The notes: generated from the letters alone by a model not told the origin. 6,399 nt of DNA from JAAYGT01 sp050252075 (GCA_050252075.1 JBFWLP010000132.1:1-6399); one strand, 5' to 3'; counted from the first letter of the stretch, positions 1 through 5,558 are shown. Numbers and translations are program-made.

Positions 1-2
1 TA

Positions 3-158
3 TTCCACGGTCCTGTTCATCGTGCCCGTACGGCAGTTCAGCACGGCAAGGCGACGAACTCACAGCAACGGCGGCAAACCGGGCCCAGCGTAGTACTGCG
101 ACAACCGCAAAACCTACAACAGGCTCGGAATCTTCAGCCCCGGTCAGCAGTGAACAGC
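3..158 (+). ncRNA. structured 5' leader, copy 1 (candidate radC RNA motif)
   Basis: This non-coding stretch upstream of the RadC-like gene is a diverged duplicate of bases 1972-2128 upstream of the DUF932 gene. The best block is 122-158 against 2092-2128: gap-free, 29 of 37 identical, ending in the shared 12-mer GCAGTGAACAGC. A second block, 50-62 against 2012-2024, has 12 of 13 identical, and weaker similarity lies between and upstream of them. In both copies ACTGC (here 95-99) can pair with GCAGT near the end (147-151), and the bases flanking that stem differ but still pair. CGTGC 21-25 can pair with GCACG 41-45 around the palindrome at 26-33. A published structured RNA, the radC RNA motif, sits in 5' UTRs of radC-like and other DNA-interacting genes, so position and gene context fit. 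I have not compared this with its consensus. The 5' end may lie outside the window. Confidence 0.6.
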
Positions 159-199
159 TTTAACACCCTGAACCGATTCCACCCTGGAGGGAATACACC

Positions 200-730
200 A
201 TGAAAGAGTACCAATCGCTTGCGCTTGCCCTGGACAACATGAACGACAGCTTGCCGCTGTATGTGAAAAGCCCACGTGGTCGCTATCAGCCGGCACGTGA
301 TGACCAGATTCTGGCGGCCGCACGTCAGGCGGCAGACAGCCTGATCAGCAAAGAGCAGGCACTGAGCCAGCCCCCGGTTGTTGAAGCGTTTTTCAAGGCC
401 AAGCTGGCTGGCCTGGGCCACGAATGCGCCGCCATGGCGTATTTGGACCATCAGTTCAGGCTGATTCGGTACATGGAAATATCCCAGGGCACCCTTAGCC
501 AGGCCTCGGTGTACCCACGTGAAGTGGTGAAGATGGGGCTTCGTTTGAATGCATCCGCCGTGATCATGGCGCATAACCACCCTTCCGGTTCGCCGACCCC
601 CAGCCAGGCCGACATTACTCTGACGACTCACCTGAAAAAGGCGCTGGCGCTGATCGATCTTCGCTTGCTGGATCACATCATCGTGACCGGTTTGGGCACG
701 TCATCAATGGCTTCCATGGGGCTGATCTGA
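200..730 (+). CDS. radC: RadC-like JAB/JAMM domain protein
   Basis: This 176-residue protein carries the RadC-type JAB (MPN+) metal-binding fold. H125 and H127 lie in AHNHPSGSPTPSQAD with D138 completing the H-x-H...D metal site, and E75 (in GHECAAMAYLD) is the likely partner glutamate. The VYPREVV segment (104-110) and LLDHIIVTG (156-164) are typical RadC signatures. Chromosomal RadC proteins are longer, with an N-terminal helix-hairpin-helix region; this short form resembles the mobile-element type such as E. coli YeeS. The C-terminus is odd: the usual glycine/serine-rich end is replaced by LGTSSMASMGLI. The start at 200 is supported by GGAGGG at 186-191, eight bases upstream. It is the first gene of a unit with the DUF6573-like gene, and it sits behind a leader shared with DUF932. 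The older DNA-repair assignment of RadC is not well supported; the true activity is unknown. Domain call is firm, function is not. Confidence 0.93.
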   Translation: MKEYQSLALALDNMNDSLPLYVKSPRGRYQPARDDQILAAARQAADSLISKEQALSQPPVVEAFFKAKLAGLGHECAAMAYLDHQFRLIRYMEISQGTLSQASVYPREVVKMGLRLNASAVIMAHNHPSGSPTPSQADITLTTHLKKALALIDLRLLDHIIVTGLGTSSMASMGLI

Positions 731-737
731 TCTAAGC

Positions 738-758
738 GGGCCGGCTTATCGTCGGCCC
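738..758 (+). promoter_or_regulatory. intergenic hairpin after radC-like gene
   Basis: GGGCCG (738-743) and CGGCCC (753-758) form a perfect 6-bp stem with a 9-base loop, eight bases after the RadC-like stop codon. No T-run follows, so it is not a standard intrinsic terminator. It may be a pause, processing or mRNA-stability element between two genes that otherwise appear co-transcribed. I found no convincing promoter between 759 and 864. Confidence 0.35.
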
Positions 759-864
759 CCGTTATGAAAAAGAAAGCTGTTTGGAACTTTTATGTTGCGG
801 TGTGTCAAAACTATTAACTCCGGAGTAAGAAGCAATCGCAACAAGACTAATAAGGGAGTTTGCA

Positions 865-1272
865 ATGGAATTTTTCGCCATTGAAGATCACCTGGTTCAC
901 TGCTACACGCGGGGACAGGCGATGGCCGACGGGATGCTTGTCGATATCAGCGAAGCAGCCGTCGAAGCAGGGTTCAGGGCTCCGGTCGCCATGACCAGAA
1001 CCGCATGGGCTGATTGCGTGGAGTGGTCACAAGCCACGGCCGACCGCAAGGCGATATTGCAGGATGAGGAGGGCAGGCTGTGGGATGTGGTGTACATGGC
1101 TATGCTGGCCGCACGGCGCAGCGAAGGCATGTCCCGCACGGTGTTCGACGTGTACCGTGTGCCGACCACCGGCAAGGGCGTGAAACCACGCAGAACCACG
1201 CTAGTGATGCAAATTGGCCCCGGTGATACCGGGGAACCCGTGATCACGATTTCGCTTCCCGGCGAAGACTGA
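865..1272 (+). CDS. DUF6573-like small mobile-element protein
   Basis: This 135-residue soluble protein has no signal peptide or membrane segment. I recognise the pattern of a small family of unknown function common on conjugative elements, DUF6573: YTRGQAMADGMLVDIS (14-29), then EAGFRAPVAMTRTAWADCV (34-52), RLWDVVYMAMLAARR (71-85), VFDVYRVP (93-100) and the C-terminal GPGDTGEPVITISLPGED. The family name is from memory; the pattern itself is clear. AAGGGAG at 852-858 lies six bases before the ATG and fixes the start. The gene follows the RadC-like gene by 134 bases on the same strand and precedes the 56-aa ORF and a strong terminator, so the three are probably one transcript. Catalytic residues are not evident and no biochemical role is known to me. 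Confidence 0.85.
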   Translation: MEFFAIEDHLVHCYTRGQAMADGMLVDISEAAVEAGFRAPVAMTRTAWADCVEWSQATADRKAILQDEEGRLWDVVYMAMLAARRSEGMSRTVFDVYRVPTTGKGVKPRRTTLVMQIGPGDTGEPVITISLPGED

Positions 1273-1285
1273 AACGAGATACCCC

Positions 1286-1320
1286 GATCCGGCAGGCCAG
1301 CGAAAGCAGGATGCCGGATC
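1286..1320 (+). promoter_or_regulatory. 9-bp perfect stem-loop between the DUF6573-like gene and the small ORF
   Basis: GATCCGGCA (1286-1294) is the exact reverse complement of TGCCGGATC (1312-1320), with 17 bases between them that include a small GC-GAAA-GC element. It starts 13 bases after the upstream stop and ends 29 bases before the next ATG. Without a T-run it is more likely an mRNA processing or stability element, or a protein-binding palindrome, than a terminator. Confidence 0.4.
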
Positions 1321-1349
1321 ATCGAAATCATTCATAGGAATGCGACATC

Positions 1350-1520
1350 ATGACGCATGATCTGCATAGCCTGGCGCAGGCCGTTTGGCGGTCTCATTTT
1401 CTGGGTATTTCGTATCGACTGCCGGCCATGACGGTTAAAGAGCTGGGCATACTTTGCCGTTTGCTGGATAACCCGGCTATGGGCGAACCCGTGCGCGGTG
1501 CAGGGGCTGTGCTGCAGTAG
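1350..1520 (+). CDS. small hypothetical protein, 56 aa
   Basis: An ATG at 1350 opens a 56-residue frame, MTHDLHSLAQAVWRSHFLG to GAGAVLQ, ending in TAG at 1518-1520. AGGA at 1336-1339 lies ten bases upstream, a slightly long but usable spacing. Codon choice is GC-rich like the two genes before it (CTG, GCC, GGC and CGT are common). The protein looks mostly helical (VKELGILCRLLDNPAMGEPV) and soluble. It sits between the DUF6573-like gene and a perfect intrinsic terminator 23 bases after its stop, as expected for the last gene of an operon. I do not recognise a family. The ATG at 1340 is out of frame and stops after six codons. Confidence 0.6.
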   Translation: MTHDLHSLAQAVWRSHFLGISYRLPAMTVKELGILCRLLDNPAMGEPVRGAGAVLQ

Positions 1521-1543
1521 GACGGCAAGAGCCAGAAAATCAG

Positions 1544-1575
1544 GCTGCACCGGCTGGCGCCGGTGCAGCTTTTTT
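1544..1575 (+). terminator. rho-independent terminator of the radC-like operon
   Basis: A perfect 11-bp GC-rich stem, GCTGCACCGGC (1544-1554) and GCCGGTGCAGC (1559-1569), closes a 4-base loop and is followed directly by six Ts (1570-1575). This is a textbook intrinsic terminator, 23 bases after the small ORF, and it separates this operon from the DUF932 unit. Confidence 0.93.
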
Positions 1576-1651
1576 ACTGCCCGAAATGCAACCGATGGCA
1601 TGCATCAGCACCTGGTAGGTGTATCTGGCATTCGACTTCATGTGCCATCGA

Positions 1652-1680
1652 TTCATGTTCCCATGGCTCAAAACTATAGC
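1652..1680 (+). promoter_or_regulatory. possible sigma-70 promoter for the DUF932 leader
   Basis: TATAGC (1675-1680, four of six consensus) lies 17 bases after TTCATG (1652-1657, three of six). The spacing is ideal but the boxes are weak. A start near 1687 would give DUF932 a leader of about 470 bases holding all the hairpins described below. It is supported mainly by lying between a strong terminator and a leader that must be transcribed from somewhere. Confidence 0.22.
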
Positions 1681-1740
1681 TGGGCGTCTCCGCTGTGCGG
1701 ACCGGGCTGTTTCAGGTTCGCTGTGCGCTCATCCCTGGCG

Positions 1741-1866
1741 GGACCGGCAATGTGCCGGCCTTGTCCATCCCTGACGCCTACGGCCCGGCATCCAGCACCG
1801 GGCCTGCGCGCTTCGCTTGCGTGCAGTCGGCAGCCTGGGCAGTGGCCCTTGCCACTGTCTTTTCTG
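1741..1866 (+). other. tandem hairpin cluster in the DUF932 leader, no gene
   Basis: Between the first terminator and the repeated leader (1576-1971) I see no convincing gene. From 1741 there are four consecutive stems: CCGGCA 1744-1749 with TGCCGG 1753-1758; GGCCCGG 1782-1788 with CCGGGCC 1798-1804; GCGCGC 1806-1811 with GCGTGC 1819-1824 (one G-U); and CAGTGGC 1840-1846 with GCCACTG 1851-1857. The last extends by G-U and G-C pairs to 1837/1860 and is followed by TTTCTGATCT, so it could act as a weak attenuator. The clustering suggests a transcribed structured RNA rather than decayed coding sequence. Frames through it are open but composition-driven. Confidence 0.5.
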
Positions 1867-1907
1867 ATCTCATCACCTTATCCCCGACTGTAGCCCGTGC
1901 CCGTGGG

Positions 1908-1982
1908 CCGTCAAGGCGCATCTGGCCGTGTCCTCGGCAGAGCCTGCGGGCCGCACCCTCCAGATGCTTGTTTCCTTGACGG
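1908..1982 (+). promoter_or_regulatory. long stem in the DUF932 leader
   Basis: Two nested perfect stems share one axis: CCGTCAAGG (1908-1916) with CCTTGACGG (1974-1982), and GCATCTGG (1918-1925) with CCAGATGC (1960-1967). Inside are smaller pairings such as TGCGG 1945-1949 with CCGCA 1951-1955. Its 3' arm shares GACGG (1978-1982) with the 5' arm of the next stem (1978-1983 with 2003-2008), so the two cannot form together. Confidence 0.55.
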
Positions 1983-2128
1983 TCCACGTTCGTGGGCTCC
2001 TGACCGTCGCGGGCGATGAACTCAGGAAAGACGGTGGCAACGAGGCCAACCGGGTTCCTCGTGCCGACTGCACCGAACAGCTGAAAAGCCGGGCTCCGAA
2101 TCTTGGAATCCGGTGTGCAGTGAACAGC
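1972..2128 (+). ncRNA. structured 5' leader, copy 2 (candidate radC RNA motif)
   Basis: This is the second copy of the leader found at 3-158, here in front of DUF932. Blocks 2012-2024 and 2092-2128 match copy 1 at 12 of 13 and 29 of 37 positions. Indels separate the blocks, but total length is almost unchanged (157 against 156). Visible pairings are GACGGT 1978-1983 with ACCGTC 2003-2008, enclosing CCACG 1984-1988 with CGTGG 1991-1995, and ACTGCA 2067-2072 with TGCAGT 2116-2121, the counterpart of the terminal stem in copy 1. The copy ends 27 bases before the DUF932 ATG, compared with 41 bases for the RadC-like gene. Equal placement before two different genes argues for a shared cis-regulatory RNA. 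Assignment to the known radC RNA motif is inferred from context. Confidence 0.6.
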
Positions 2129-2155
2129 CAACCTTTTTATGTCAGGAGAATAACC

Positions 2156-2986
2156 ATGCTGGTATCCCGTTTCGCTTCCCGTTCCCCCGTGCTTCGCAGT
2201 GAGTCCCCGTTGTCGGATGATCAAATTCGTGCGGTTGTGCCATCCATTTTTGCCGATGCGCCTCATGAAAGCCGTTCTGACCGGTACACCTATATTCCCA
2301 CAGTGGCTGTGTTGACCGAGCTGCGAAAAGAAGGGTTTCAGCCGTTTATGGTGACACAAACCCGTGTGCGTAATACCGAGCGCCGCGACTTTACAAAACA
2401 TATGATCCGTTTACGCCATGCCGGGCAGATCAACACACGCGGGGAAGCCAATGAAATCATTTTGCTTAATTCCCATGACGGTAGCAGCAGTTATCAGATG
2501 CTGGCCGGTATGTTCCGTTTTGTGTGCAGCAACGGGCTGGTGTGCGGTGAAACCGTCGCAGATGTTCGCGTACCGCATAAGGGGGATGTTGCCGGACTGG
2601 TGGTCGAGGGCGCATATCGTGTTCTGGGTGGATTTGATCGTGCAAGGGAGTCGCGGGAGTTGATGCGGGATATCACCCTGGAGGCGGGTGAGACTGAGGT
2701 ATTTGCCCGTGCCGCGTTGTCGTTGAAATATGATGATCCCGATAAACCAGCCCCTGTAACTGAAACCCAGATTCTTTTGCCGCGTCGTGCCGAGGATCGC
2801 CGTTCTGATTTGTGGAGTGTGTTTAATCGTACCCAGGAAAACTTAACCAAAGGTGGTTTGTCGGGGCGTTCAGCCAATGGCAGTCGTCAGAAAACCAGAC
2901 CGGTGCAGGGGATAGACCAGAATATCAAACTGAATCGGGCCTTGTGGTTACTGGCTGACGGCATGCGTCAATTGAAGGCAGGTTGA
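2156..2986 (+). CDS. DUF932 family protein
   Basis: This 276-residue protein is a DUF932 member (YfjQ/YafZ-like in E. coli prophage-type regions). Family features in order are GFQPFMVTQTR (60-70), KHMIRLRH (81-88), IILLNSHDGSSSYQMLAGMF (101-120) leading into RFVCSNGLVCGE, a variable helical middle, and LWSVFNRTQENLTKGG (219-234) near the end. Length is normal for the family and it appears intact. No signal peptide or membrane segment is seen. The frame is open back to 1928, but AGGAG at 2144-2148 with seven bases to ATG 2156 and the first family-like residues there mark the true start; upstream bases belong to the leader RNA. DUF932 genes commonly lie near radC-like genes in E. coli CP4-type elements, as here. 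Molecular function is unknown. It is transcribed alone, ending at the terminator eight bases after the stop. Confidence 0.93.
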   Translation: MLVSRFASRSPVLRSESPLSDDQIRAVVPSIFADAPHESRSDRYTYIPTVAVLTELRKEGFQPFMVTQTRVRNTERRDFTKHMIRLRHAGQINTRGEANEIILLNSHDGSSSYQMLAGMFRFVCSNGLVCGETVADVRVPHKGDVAGLVVEGAYRVLGGFDRARESRELMRDITLEAGETEVFARAALSLKYDDPDKPAPVTETQILLPRRAEDRRSDLWSVFNRTQENLTKGGLSGRSANGSRQKTRPVQGIDQNIKLNRALWLLADGMRQLKAG

Positions 2987-2993
2987 TGCAGGG

Positions 2994-3015
2994 GAGGGGG
3001 TAACCCCTCTTTTTT
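2994..3015 (+). terminator. rho-independent terminator after DUF932
   Basis: GAGGGG (2994-2999) pairs with CCCCTC (3004-3009) around a GTAA loop, followed by six Ts (3010-3015). It begins eight bases after the DUF932 stop codon and closes that unit. Confidence 0.88.
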
Positions 3016-3644
3016 GGGAGTTGGGGGAATCGAGTGTTGCCCGGCTTTGCCGGGCCCCAGGGTATGGACCTTGCAGTCACTAATGTGCCTGCAGACGCCT
3101 TGGCGTGCTGAAACGGTGAAGCGTGTTTCATCCCTTAAAGGCGTCACACATGACGCACCCGGGATGGGTGGGGGAAATGCAGGTATGGGTTAGTTCCGAG
3201 CCGTTTGATAGCGAAAGTGTTTGTGGCCGCAGTAGGGCTGGGTTATCGTTTATCTTGTTGATTTTTATAACCTGTTGTGTAGGCCGGTTGTGGCTTCCAG
3301 TTCGGGTGAATAGGCGTAGTTGAGCTGCATAGTTGGTCAGGAGATAAGTTCGATACAGCATAAGTACCCGCTGGAGACCCCGTTGGGACAGTTTGAGACT
3401 TTCGTTGCTCCGCTTGGGGATCCCCGGATTAACGAATGGATACGGGTCGAGGACGTAGGTGCCTCTGGCGCCATGTTTGAGGTGGAATCTCTTTCGAGAG
3501 AGCATGGCTGACTGCCTGAAAACGGCCAGAAGCAGCCATTGGTCGAACTACTCCTATGCTATTGGTACGATTAAGTGCCTGCGGAGTTCAAAAGAGTATT
3601 TAGCACCGGATCCAAACTGGCGATATCCTAAATCCAATTAAAAC
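3016..3644 (+). other. hairpin-containing region with only doubtful small ORFs
   Basis: No confident gene is seen here. There is a perfect 7-bp stem with a 3-base loop at 3039-3055 (GCCCGGC/GCCGGGC), a small one at ACGCC-TT-GGCGT near 3097, and a perfect 6-bp stem with a 4-base loop at 3141-3156 (GCGTCA/TGACGC). Possible small frames are: ATG 3150-3323 (57 aa, with a hydrophobic stretch GLSFILLIFITCCVG), whose start codon straddles the last hairpin; TTG 3320-3511 (63 aa, containing INEWIRVEDVGASGAMFEVE), overlapping it by four bases; and ATG 3504-3641 (45 aa, ending PDPNWRYPKSN), which stops three bases before the nuclease ATG. The second frame continues past its TGA for another 20 codons to TAA 3572-3574. 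I recognise none of them. They could be real small genes, a leader for the nuclease, or remains of a decayed gene. Confidence 0.4.
3243..3271 (+). promoter_or_regulatory. possible promoter upstream of the nuclease cassette
   Basis: TATAAC (3266-3271, five of six consensus) follows TTATCG (3243-3248, three of six) by 17 bases, in a locally AT-rich patch. It would transcribe the two later small frames and the HNH gene. The -35 box is poor, so this is only a candidate. Confidence 0.22.
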
Positions 3645-4346
3645 ATGAGCATCCCAACTTTAGATATTAAGATCCTCTGGGCAAGAGCGGCAGGGCGCTG
3701 CTCAATGCCTGACTGTCGGAGAGAACTCACGCCTGCAAGCGGTACCGTTCCGGCAGGAGGGATCGTTGTCGGCGAAAACTGTCACATCGTAGCTGAGAAA
3801 GTAGATGGCCCAAGAGGGCATTACCCTGTGCCAGAAGCGGATAGAAATCGATACCCAAATCTAATTTTGCTGTGCAACATTCATCACAAAATCGTCGATA
3901 CCGATGTGACTTCATGGTCCGTTGAAAGGCTGCATCAGGTAAAGATTGACCACGAGAACTGGATAAAAACAACTTTCGAGCAATTCTACAGCTCTGATTT
4001 GGTTGTTTATAAGCACTTGATTAAAGTTGCGTCAGAAAAACTGATGCTTCAGGCATGGGATGGCATTTCAGATCACGCCGTCAGGCATCTTGCAGCTATC
4101 GAGTGGGTTGAAGGAATTTACGAATTCAATGCCGCTGTACAGCATGCGATTTTGCCGGGCACACAAATGGCATTCGAGGATTCGATCCGCGAGTTATCGA
4201 GCCGAGCCTGCGAATATGCAGATCACTATATGACTCTTGCCTGGTCGCCGCGTCCAGATGTGGGTTTCTATCAAGAGGATAAGACTTGGAAGAAGGCCTG
4301 GCGTGCAGACTATGAACAATACGCGGGTCGCTCTGAAGTGTATTAG
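3645..4346 (+). CDS. HNH endonuclease, C-terminally truncated by IS insertion
   Basis: The N-terminal ~110 residues form an HNH nuclease domain. C19 and C24 (GRCSMPDC) make the first zinc knuckle, C46-H47 (GENCHIVAE) carries the first histidine, N72 (RYPNLILLC) is the central asparagine, and C77, H80 and H81 (LCNIHH) supply the rest. H47 is the expected general base and H81 a metal ligand. The layout LWARAAGRC, DGPRGHYP, PNLILLCNIHHKIVD, VERLHQVKIDHE matches HNH domains used in anti-phage proteins, including the nuclease part of CBASS Cap5. Residues 117-231 are helical-looking and I do not recognise them; no SAVED domain is evident. The ATG follows an in-frame TAA by one codon and lacks a clear Shine-Dalgarno. 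The gene is AT-richer than its neighbours, suggesting recent transfer. The last two residues (VY) and the TAG come from the IS end; the original frame resumes at 5566. Nuclease call strong; defence role inferred. Confidence 0.85.
   Translation: MSIPTLDIKILWARAAGRCSMPDCRRELTPASGTVPAGGIVVGENCHIVAEKVDGPRGHYPVPEADRNRYPNLILLCNIHHKIVDTDVTSWSVERLHQVKIDHENWIKTTFEQFYSSDLVVYKHLIKVASEKLMLQAWDGISDHAVRHLAAIEWVEGIYEFNAAVQHAILPGTQMAFEDSIRELSSRACEYADHYMTLAWSPRPDVGFYQEDKTWKKAWRADYEQYAGRSEVY
4332..4338 (+). repeat. 7-bp target site duplication, left copy
   Basis: TCTGAAG immediately precedes the TGTA terminus of the insertion element and is repeated exactly at 5559-5565 just after the other end. It falls inside the HNH coding frame. 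Confidence 0.88.
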
Positions 4347-4367
4347 TTCCGACTTGATCGGACAGTA
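4339..4367 (+). repeat. left terminal inverted repeat of the IS
   Basis: These 29 bases match the reverse complement of 5530-5558 at 25 positions; mismatches are at repeat positions 5, 10, 18 and 22. The end carries the in-frame TAG (4344-4346) that stops the truncated HNH protein. Confidence 0.9.
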
Positions 4368-4383
4368 AGGCCTTGCCAAAAGG

Positions 4384-4455
4384 TGGGGTTACCCGGTTTG
4401 ATAGAGGTGCGAATCTTTATCAACCAGCGCGAAAGCGCCAAGGAGTAACCCCATG
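4384..4455 (+). promoter_or_regulatory. stem that could hide the transposase start
   Basis: TGGGGTTAC (4384-4392) is the exact reverse complement of GTAACCCCA (4445-4453). The 3' arm covers the last base of the Shine-Dalgarno AAGGAG (4440-4445), the whole spacer, and the first base of the ATG (4453). A GCGC-GAAA-GCGC hairpin (4427-4438) sits just inside. Transcripts entering from outside the element would contain both arms, whereas one starting inside after 4392 would not. Similar sequestering of transposase translation is established for IS10 and IS50; here it is inferred from pairing alone. Confidence 0.45.
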
Positions 4456-5502
4456 AATAGTGTCACGCAAGGAGTGATCAAACACAAGGTTGGTCTGCTG
4501 AATCTGGCTGCCGAATTGGGCAATGTGTCGCGAGCCTGCAAGGTGATGGGCTTTTCCCGCGATACGTTTTACCGGTACAAGTCGGCTGTCGAGGCCGGTG
4601 GCGTGGAAGCTCTGATCGAAGCCAACCGCAAGAAGCCAAACCCGAAGAACCGAGTTGACCAAGCAACAGAGGATGCTGTGCTGGCGTTCTCCCTGGAGCA
4701 GCCCGCTTACGGGCAGGTTCGTGTCTCGAACGAATTACGCAAAGCCGGCGTATTCATATCGCCCTCGGGCGTGCGATCCATCTGGCTACGCCATGGCCAG
4801 GAATCGTTCAAGCGACGCCTGGCTGCCCTTGAGAAGCATATCGCCGAAACCGGCGCCGTGCTGACCGAGAGCCAGATTCAGGCTCTAGAGAAGAAGCAGG
4901 ATGATGACCTCGCTCACGGCGAAATCGAAACGGAGCACCCAGGTTATCTCGGAAGCCAGGACACCTTCTACGTCGGAACGATAAAGGGCGTGGGTCGGAT
5001 TTACCAGCAAACCTTCGTGGACACGTACTCCAAATGGGCTGCGGCCAAGCTGTATACCACCAAGACGCCGATTACTGCGGCAGATCTTCTCAATGATCGC
5101 GTGCTGCCGTTCTTTGCAGAACAAGGCATGGGCGTACTACGTATTCTGACCGATCGCGGCACGGAGTACTGCGGCAAGCCCGAGAGCCACGATTATCAGC
5201 TGTATCTGGCGCTAAACGACATTGAGCACAGTAGAACGAAAGCCAACCATCCGCAGACGAATGGCATCTGTGAGCGGTTCCATAAGACAATTCTGCAAGA
5301 GTTTTACCAAGTGGCGTTCCGCCGAAAGATCTATCGATCAATCGAAGAGGTTCAATCCGACCTTGACGACTGGATTAACCACTACAACAATGAGCGTACG
5401 CACCAAGGGAAAATGTGCTGCGGCCGTACGCCCATGCAAACCCTCATGGAAGGAAAGGAGGCATGGAACCGCAAGGTATCCGACCTGAATAACCAAATCT
5501 GA
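4453..5502 (+). CDS. IS481-family DDE transposase
   Basis: This 349-residue protein catalyses cut or copy transfer of the flanking element through an RNase H-fold active site. An N-terminal helix-turn-helix (about 15-43: LAAELGNVSRACKVMGFSRD) should bind the terminal repeats, and a second winged-helix-like region spans about 70-115. The integrase core holds D170 (GSQDTFYVG), D234 (ILTDRGTEYCG) and E274 (TNGICERFHK). The last two are 40 apart, slightly more than the common 35, because of a short insert around KPESHDYQ. HPQTNGICERFHKTI and NNERTHQGKMCCGRTPMQTL are family signatures. Length is full and there is no frameshift. AAGGAG at 4440-4445, seven bases before the ATG, sets the start. The gene nearly fills the element and reads in the direction of the HNH gene it interrupts. 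The alternative, an IS3-type OrfB, is less likely because there is a single continuous frame. Confidence 0.95.
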   Translation: MNSVTQGVIKHKVGLLNLAAELGNVSRACKVMGFSRDTFYRYKSAVEAGGVEALIEANRKKPNPKNRVDQATEDAVLAFSLEQPAYGQVRVSNELRKAGVFISPSGVRSIWLRHGQESFKRRLAALEKHIAETGAVLTESQIQALEKKQDDDLAHGEIETEHPGYLGSQDTFYVGTIKGVGRIYQQTFVDTYSKWAAAKLYTTKTPITAADLLNDRVLPFFAEQGMGVLRILTDRGTEYCGKPESHDYQLYLALNDIEHSRTKANHPQTNGICERFHKTILQEFYQVAFRRKIYRSIEEVQSDLDDWINHYNNERTHQGKMCCGRTPMQTLMEGKEAWNRKVSDLNNQI

Positions 5503-5529
5503 TCTGACAAGACAGCCTCTGAAAACCGG

Positions 5530-5558
5530 TACTGTCAGATTAAGTCGGGACTACTACA
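5530..5558 (-). repeat. right terminal inverted repeat of the IS
   Basis: The reverse complement matches 4339-4367 at 25 of 29 positions. It begins 28 bases after the transposase stop codon (5500-5502) and ends in TACA directly against the right target duplication. Confidence 0.9.

Larger units (their letters stand above)
4339..5558 (+). mobile_element. complete IS481-family insertion sequence, 1,220 bp
   Basis: The element is bounded by 29-bp inverted repeats with 25 of 29 matches, starting TGTA and ending TACA, and flanked by a perfect 7-bp direct repeat. It encodes one intact DDE transposase reading left to right. TGT termini, a single ORF of about 350 codons and short target duplications fit the IS481 family. 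Both ends, the target duplication and the open transposase frame are intact, pointing to a recent insertion. It lies inside the HNH gene, in the same orientation. I do not assign a specific IS name. Confidence 0.92.

Noticed and set aside
134..676. Long minus-strand frame of 180 codons
   Set aside because: It lies opposite the RadC-like gene, whose motifs and ribosome site are clear; the product has no recognisable domain.
1498..1979. Two plus-strand frames (1498-1893 and 1695-1979) as genes
   Set aside because: The first crosses the intrinsic terminator at 1544-1575, both run over palindromes, and their products are rich in Pro, Arg and Cys with no domain or ribosome site.
1928..2155. N-terminal extension of the DUF932 gene by 76 codons
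   Set aside because: The extension crosses the leader duplicated before the RadC-like gene, has no family match, and a good Shine-Dalgarno marks ATG 2156.
1778..2401. Long minus-strand frame of 207 codons
   Set aside because: It covers the hairpin-rich leader and the 5' part of DUF932, shows no domain, and is explained by GC-rich composition and the structured RNA.
3645..4346. CBASS Cap5 (HNH-SAVED) effector
   Set aside because: The HNH domain is similar in layout, but no SAVED features are seen, the restored length of 297 is short for Cap5, and no cyclase gene is nearby in the window.
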